A DNA stretch of 64,000 bases. Origin: Geosiphon pyriformis. Its lineage: Eukaryota; Glomeromycota; Glomeromycetes; Archaeosporales; Geosiphonaceae. The notes under the pieces were generated by a model. It saw nothing but the letters and a program-made list of their open reading frames with translations. It was not told the DNA's origin and did not search any database. A program made the position numbers and the translations under genes. This document shows positions 58,912 through 64,000 of the stretch, piece by piece; positions within the stretch are counted from its first letter, which is position 1; the number at the start of each line of letters is the position of its first letter. Location: positions 300,258-364,257 of the forward strand of contig JAAOMT010000519.1 of NCBI GenBank assembly GCA_016748015.1. Reading direction: 5' to 3'.

Positions 58912-61616
58912 ATGGACATCCTTCAAGATGATTTTATAACAATAGAAGAGGCCAAGAAAAGAAAGAGGCCTTCAAAGTTTGGTAGTTGTGGAGAATGTCG
59001 GCAACCACGCACCGGTAATCATTGGTGTCAGCCATGTAACGCTAGACGTTTGGCAGCCGCTTTTCCAAACTGGACGAGTGGCAACCGAAAAATTGATGAG
59101 TTTATACAACACACCCAACTAACAGCTACAAACAAGAATGAGCTTCTTCAATGGATCGATTTCAATCGTCTGGACGGAATCCAAAAACTTGGGACCGGTG
59201 GATATGGCACTGTTTATAAAGCGAATTGTAATTTTGGCCGTTCGTCTAATTGGCAAGTAATTCATAATCGATGGCAACGAGATTCTCGTCTTATTGTGGT
59301 CGCTTTGAAAACACTTTTAACTACTGAAGAAAATGATCAGGAGATCCTCGATGAGGTAATTGTTTATCATTAATCAAAATACTATCATTAAGAAGAAACT
59401 CGATATTAATTAAGGACATCATACTTCATAGACTTCTTTGATAATTCAGTCTATAAAAGTTCACCTAAGAGCCTTCCAATGTCATGGATTGACGCGGAAC
59501 CCAACAACCAAACAATATCTAATGGTAATTCAATACGTGTCCGGTGTTCCAAAAAATAATATACGTAACTACCTTAACCGAGGGTTTGAAGATTTGAAAT
59601 GGAAAAATAGGATCGTAAACCTTTTATATATTATTTCGGACCTAAAAGTTTTACATCAAGTTGGATTGGTTCATGGTGACCTAAACTCCGGAAACCTCTT
59701 AGTTCATGGAACCGCATTGAGCGGGATGAAAGGAAAAAAGCAGGAGGCAAAAATAAATCACGAGGATACAACTGAAGTTAAGAAAGAAGTCCGAGGCGTA
59801 ATGCCGTATGTGGCTCCCGAAGTTCTTGAAGGCCATACCTATACACAAGCTGCTGATATTTACAGTTTTGGCATACTCATGTGGGAATCAACGAGTGGTG
59901 GTGAACGACCATTTTGTGACGTACCACATGATGCTCAACTAGCAATGAGTATATGTGATGGTCTTCGTCCCAAAATTGTTGAGGGCACCCCGCGGTTATT
60001 TGTCGAACTAATGAAATGTTGTTGGGATCCGGATTATCTGAATCGTCCTACTGCTGAAGAGGTTTTTGAAATCTTGCTAGGCTGGGATGAGGATCTGAGG
60101 AATGATAACACGACAGCCGAAATATATATTCAATTTGAAGAAGCAGAAAGAACTAGAGAGCTAGAAAAGGCAAAGAAAATACCTCCACCACCAAAAAAAC
60201 CCACTCATCCATTAGCCGTTTATCATAGTCGACTACTTTCAGTCGTTTTAATTCCGAATAGTGGCAGAGTAAATGGTCGTATCGAGACGATTTATTTTGA
60301 TTCCGAAGCATCGGAAGGTAAAAAAAATAATACTTATATTTAGGCCCCAAATTTTTTTCTTAAACTTTTCAAACTTTTTGCAGATCCTGAGCCCTTTTTA
60401 CAAGACGATACTCTCAACCACCTTCAACCAGCCAAAAGTGTATCATCGCAAGCATCCGTTTACAGAAGTGGACATTCCAAAGGTTCATCCATAAGTCTGA
60501 GCAACCGAATTCAGACAATTTATTTCGATGCTGAATCACCAGGTTATTCATTTATTTTTTTGAAAATTTTGTCATTTATCATTGTTTCTTTTGACGCTAA
60601 AACTAGTTAATCAAAGTAGAAGACGATATACCAACGCCCCAAAGTCGATCTCGCTCAAAATGGAAGCGTCCTGGTGAAGGTGATGTCCCACCTTTACCTA
60701 TACCGCCAATTGTAATAGAAGCAGTAATACTCAAAGGTATGCATAATTATAATTAAACCTATTCGCCTCGGGATTATAACCCATAAAGTTATTTTTATTT
60801 GACCGCAAATCTCAATCAGATGAGAATCCAGTTGTTGAGGATTCTTTGATTTCACTATCGCCTAGCGAGAATCTTTCGGTACCTAGCGAATATTCTGGAT
60901 CACAAAAGAGCGAAGATGCTATTGCATGTAAAGGAAAGGAAAGTGATTATGCAAAAAAGTTTAGTTGCGAATCACTAAGAGGTAATGATCTTTGAGGGTT
61001 TTACATGATTTTTTCAAATCTCAGACTAAACTCTGGTTTTCTCACATCAGAGCTTGGATCAGTGGTATCAAAAAAACCCTATCGTTCAAAAAGCTACAGT
61101 CCAGTTAATCGTCGATCAATACCGACGCCAAAAAGATCTTATCAAATGTGTAAGTCAATTGCACACGTTCCTCCCACCATCACTGTTGTTAATACGGAAG
61201 ACATTAAGAAGAATGAGCAACCATCCGAATGGGTACAAGAGATGGTCTCATCTTTAGAGATTGCTCGTGAAGATAAGACTGATACGACAAATTCTACGGA
61301 ATTGATTGATGGTAAGTTTTGAAGATTAGTTGTAAATTTTTCTGAATTTTACTCATTTTTTTCATGTGTGAAAATAGAAAAAGCTAGTGTACCATCAATC
61401 AGCAGCGAAAGCGAAAATGCAAAAAAACTACCCGACACTCCTTCCAGTCTTCAGGATCAAGATACCGAATTCGAATTATTAACGAATTCAAAACCAAAGA
61501 GGTCAAGAAGATTTAAATTTGTTCGTCGAATAATCAAGAAATTTTGGCCTCGACGATTATTTAGATGTGGTGCGAGAAACAAACCATATACAAATGAAGA
61601 TTTAGAAGAATGGTAA
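58912..61616 (+). CDS. Protein kinase-like gene, possible pseudokinase (Glomeromycotina family)
   Basis: Seven exons: 58912-59355, 59450-60317, 60384-60542, 60620-60736, 60820-60981, 61051-61311, 61378-61616; GT-AG, phases agree; 749 aa. A double CxxC leader (C26, C29, C39, C42) and NWTSGN at 53-58 precede the kinase domain (about 85-370). The Gly loop LGTGGYGTVYKA (93-104), the VAIK-type Lys in VVALK (133) and the catalytic loop HGDLNSGN (223-230, D225, N230) are present. Instead of a DFG motif there is SGMKGKKQEAKIN before VMPYVAPEVL (266-275, APE). ADIYSFGILMWE and the RPTAEE end are normal. The C-terminal half is disordered, Ser-rich, with short exons each beginning at phase 1, twice repeating an IxTIYFDxExxE motif, and ends in a basic segment (FKFVRRIIKKFWPRRLFR). 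Tyrosine-kinase-like kinases of this type are hugely expanded in AM fungi. Confidence 0.88.
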
Positions 61617-63334
61617 TCTTTAATTAAAAGCACAGCTTTTTGGATTGTATATTCTTTGATAATACATAAATATAGAACGATAAAAAAACACGCGCGGAAA
61701 AGCAAGTGTAAAATTAGCATATCAAATATTAAAAGATATAATTGAATTTTCTTCAAGATCATTTTTTAGAAGGATAAAATCAGATAAATTATTAAAATAA
61801 AAAGATTTAACTATAATTTTTTAGGCAAGTATTTTTTAAAAGTGTTCTTTCCTAACGCTGTTGAAATATGATATTTAATAACTTAATAATGCTAATTATT
61901 ACATGACCGAGGAAGAGCTATTACCGAACGAAACACGAGAAGCAATGAGATTAATCTTTGATCATTAACAAAATTAGAATGAAAGCTGTTATGACCATTC
62001 ATCTAGCATTATATATGAGAGTGGATACAATAACTTGGTACATTGCATTATTGAACGAAACATGGCGACATTGTCACAAATAATGATAGTAAGAAACACC
62101 CTAAAGCTTAAGATTTTAAATAATTTTTGCTATTTAATATGTCACCGTTCTCATTACCTCAACCAAATATATTGTCTAATTTATCTGTCTGAATTCCCGT
62201 TTTATTTTATACAACCTCTTAAAGAAAAAAAAAATAGAAATTAATTCCAAAACAAGGCTAGTTTTTTAGAATTTATTTTTGTTAATAGTTAAATTAAATA
62301 ATAGAATTTAATCTAAATGTTTAAACTGAAGAAATTTAATTTTGATATCAAATTTCGTATTTTATTGTTCAATCATTGGAAAAACATGTTTGTAAAACGG
62401 CAGCTTGGGCATTTCCTTCTCCAATTAATTGCATTGTATTGCCAATAAATAGTCACTGAAATTAAATATCTTAAAATTTAGCATGATACAATTTCCCAAA
62501 AGAATTCCTACCTCATAGTGTCATTAGGCAAATTATTAATATTATGGTGCGATCAAAATGTCGAACCAAAACTTCGGATAGCTACATGATTAATTTAAAT
62601 GATGTTTAATGGTGAAAATACATATTGACAAGATAATTTCAGAAATGAAATCCAAGAGAATGATTGAGCAAATATTATTTTACTTCGAAAGAAATGACAA
62701 TTACATAAGCTTATAAAAGATAATTTCTAATTTGGGTTCTTTGATATCTTTATATACAGACATCACTTAAAATTACCCTTTTCTCAACACCCTTAAATTT
62801 ATTTTATCATTCGATTTCTTTTCCTCAATCATATTTATCCGTATAAAATTTATTGTCGGCGACGAGCGTCATTACATATAAAGCACGTCCAAATTTAAAA
62901 CAGCATTATTAAATTTGTTTAACATGTTTTTAATTTCAAAAAAAATAAAATCTTTTTTTGCAATTGTATTTAATTAATAATTCATATAAAAACATAGAAT
63001 TCTTCTTTTTTAAATATTACTATAAGTAAAAATATTTATTTGCTTTTGGTTTTTTGTATAAAACCAAGCTTTTTATTTATTTTATTTCTAATTCAATAAT
63101 AAAATTTTAAATAAATAAGTTAAGCATTTTTTATTTTAATAATATATTAAATAATATTGGTTTTTCTTAATTGTTTTTTATTAACAATATGTATAACTCT
63201 ATTATTATCTATTATAATAAAATAATAATGTATTCTAAAATAAATATAATTTATGTACTTTTTATATTGTTATGGGTGATTATATAGTTTATTAGCTTAT
63301 GTAATCTAAAGGTTTCGGTTGAATTCTTTGTATA
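61617..63334. other. AT-rich intergenic region
   Basis: No supported gene; from about 62,200 it becomes as AT-rich as the deserts near the left end. A small GC-richer island (cggcgacgagcgtc, near 62855) has no open frame. Confidence 0.4.
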
Positions 63335-63527
63335 ATGGACAAAGATTTACTTGATAATAGCTGGCAACACTTGGTGTCTAACTTTTTTTGGCATGGTAAT
63401 CAGTTTATTTTGGTGGTTTTCACTCTTCTGGTAAGCAATCTAATATTCAATAAGTTAATTCTACATTTATTTCTGCATCTTTTACCAGGCAATTCTTAAT
63501 ATTGTAATCTCAGCACTATTTCTTTAA
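63335..63527 (+). CDS. Candidate spliced 44-aa membrane microprotein
   Basis: The ATG is at 63335 in a small island less AT-rich than its flanks. Exon 1 (63335-63430) ends exactly at a consensus donor gtaagc; a 58-nt intron ends in ttttaccag; exon 2 (63489-63527) continues in frame to TAA. The product is 44 aa: a polar start (MDKDLLDNSWQH), then about 21 hydrophobic residues crossing the splice (FILVVFTLLAILNIVISALF). The join of two hydrophobic halves in phase 0 across a good intron is unlikely by chance in this desert, but with so short a protein the call is tentative. It could also be part of an unknown repeated element. Confidence 0.45.
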
Positions 63528-64000
63528 TCAATTAATAAAACAACAAAACAAAACAAAAAAGAAGAAAACAAATAAAATAATAAAGTATAAAATTAGTATT
63601 CTGTTAATAACCATAATCAAAAACTATTGTTCCAGTGTTGTTAAATTCTATTAATAGATGTTGTTAGCATAGACAATAAATGATTTTACCAAAATAAATA
63701 GTGATTTATGTATTTGGATAGTAAATAATTTGTGGCTGATTTTTATTAGAAGAGAATTTGTTTTAAGTGCTAAATTTTTAACTGCTGAAGTTACTTGGTA
63801 AAAATCTAATAAAAAGATTGTTTTTTCTACTTTTAATGCTATTGTTATATATACATAAATTTTTGTAATATGAGATTCTTAGAATTCTTAATAATTCTTA
63901 CACTTTTTTTAAGTTATTACTAAAATTTCTGACATTTTTGGAATCTCTAAAATTCATCTTGGTATTTTTGGAATTTTTTTTTTTTTTTTTTTTTTATTAA
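63528..64000. repeat. AT-rich tail with T22 run
   Basis: No gene. A 22-base T run (63974-63995) ends the window and may be a poly-A end of a retroelement on the minus strand, or simple low complexity. Confidence 0.5.

Noticed and set aside
1..64000. CRISPR arrays, bacterial operons and rRNA genes.
   Set aside because: Spliced genes and fungal families show that this is a eukaryotic nuclear region; no spaced identical repeats or rRNA-like stretches were seen.

Overview
The window is fungal nuclear DNA. It is very AT-rich, its genes carry many short GT-AG introns of roughly 55-100 nt, and it holds decayed transposons. The gene families point to an arbuscular-mycorrhizal fungus (Glomeromycotina): a tandem array of MATA-type HMG-box genes, a protein kinase with an N-terminal double CxxC leader followed by a WTSGN segment, a STE3-type receptor and an ArAE/BRE4-like transporter. 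The genus cannot be read from the sequence.

Layout. 0-3 kb: two divergent genes for small single-pass membrane proteins (the left one cut by the window edge), then mostly empty DNA. 3-10.3 kb: an extremely AT-rich block with a palindromic element, a wrecked Ty3/gypsy pol and a decayed 12-bp minisatellite. 10.3-14.2 kb: a disordered, probably nuclear protein and weak ORFs. 14.2-17 kb: a second AT-rich desert. 17-26 kb: a transposon-rich stretch with two related Tc1/mariner remnants in opposite orientation, a nearly complete 2.2-kb pogo/Tigger element with TIRs and TA duplication, two secreted Ser/Thr/Pro-rich protein genes and a CDF-like membrane protein (2 exons). 26.3-29.9 kb: a 9-exon ArAE/FUSC-type transporter whose splice phases all agree. 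30-34.6 kb: gene-free, ending in a pyrimidine-rich leader.

The most interesting part is 34.6-49.6 kb. A 3-exon STE3-type pheromone receptor is followed by a small membrane protein (minus strand), a ferric reductase/NADPH-oxidase-like flavocytochrome (2 exons), and then four MATA-HMG genes on the plus strand, one of them a frameshifted pseudogene. Receptor and HMG regulators are the two halves of fungal mating signalling, so this resembles a sex-determination-type cluster. That reading is inference.

49.6-55 kb: gene-poor, with a third Tc1/mariner remnant. 55.0-56.3 kb: a 6-exon cis-prenyltransferase (dehydrodolichyl diphosphate synthase). 58.9-61.6 kb: a 7-exon protein kinase-like gene with an intact HGD catalytic loop but no visible DFG. 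61.6-64 kb: AT-rich DNA with one candidate spliced 44-aa membrane microprotein and a terminal T22 run.

Exon boundaries come from reading GT/AG sites and checking phase by hand; no transcript data were available. In features with introns, start and end span the whole gene.
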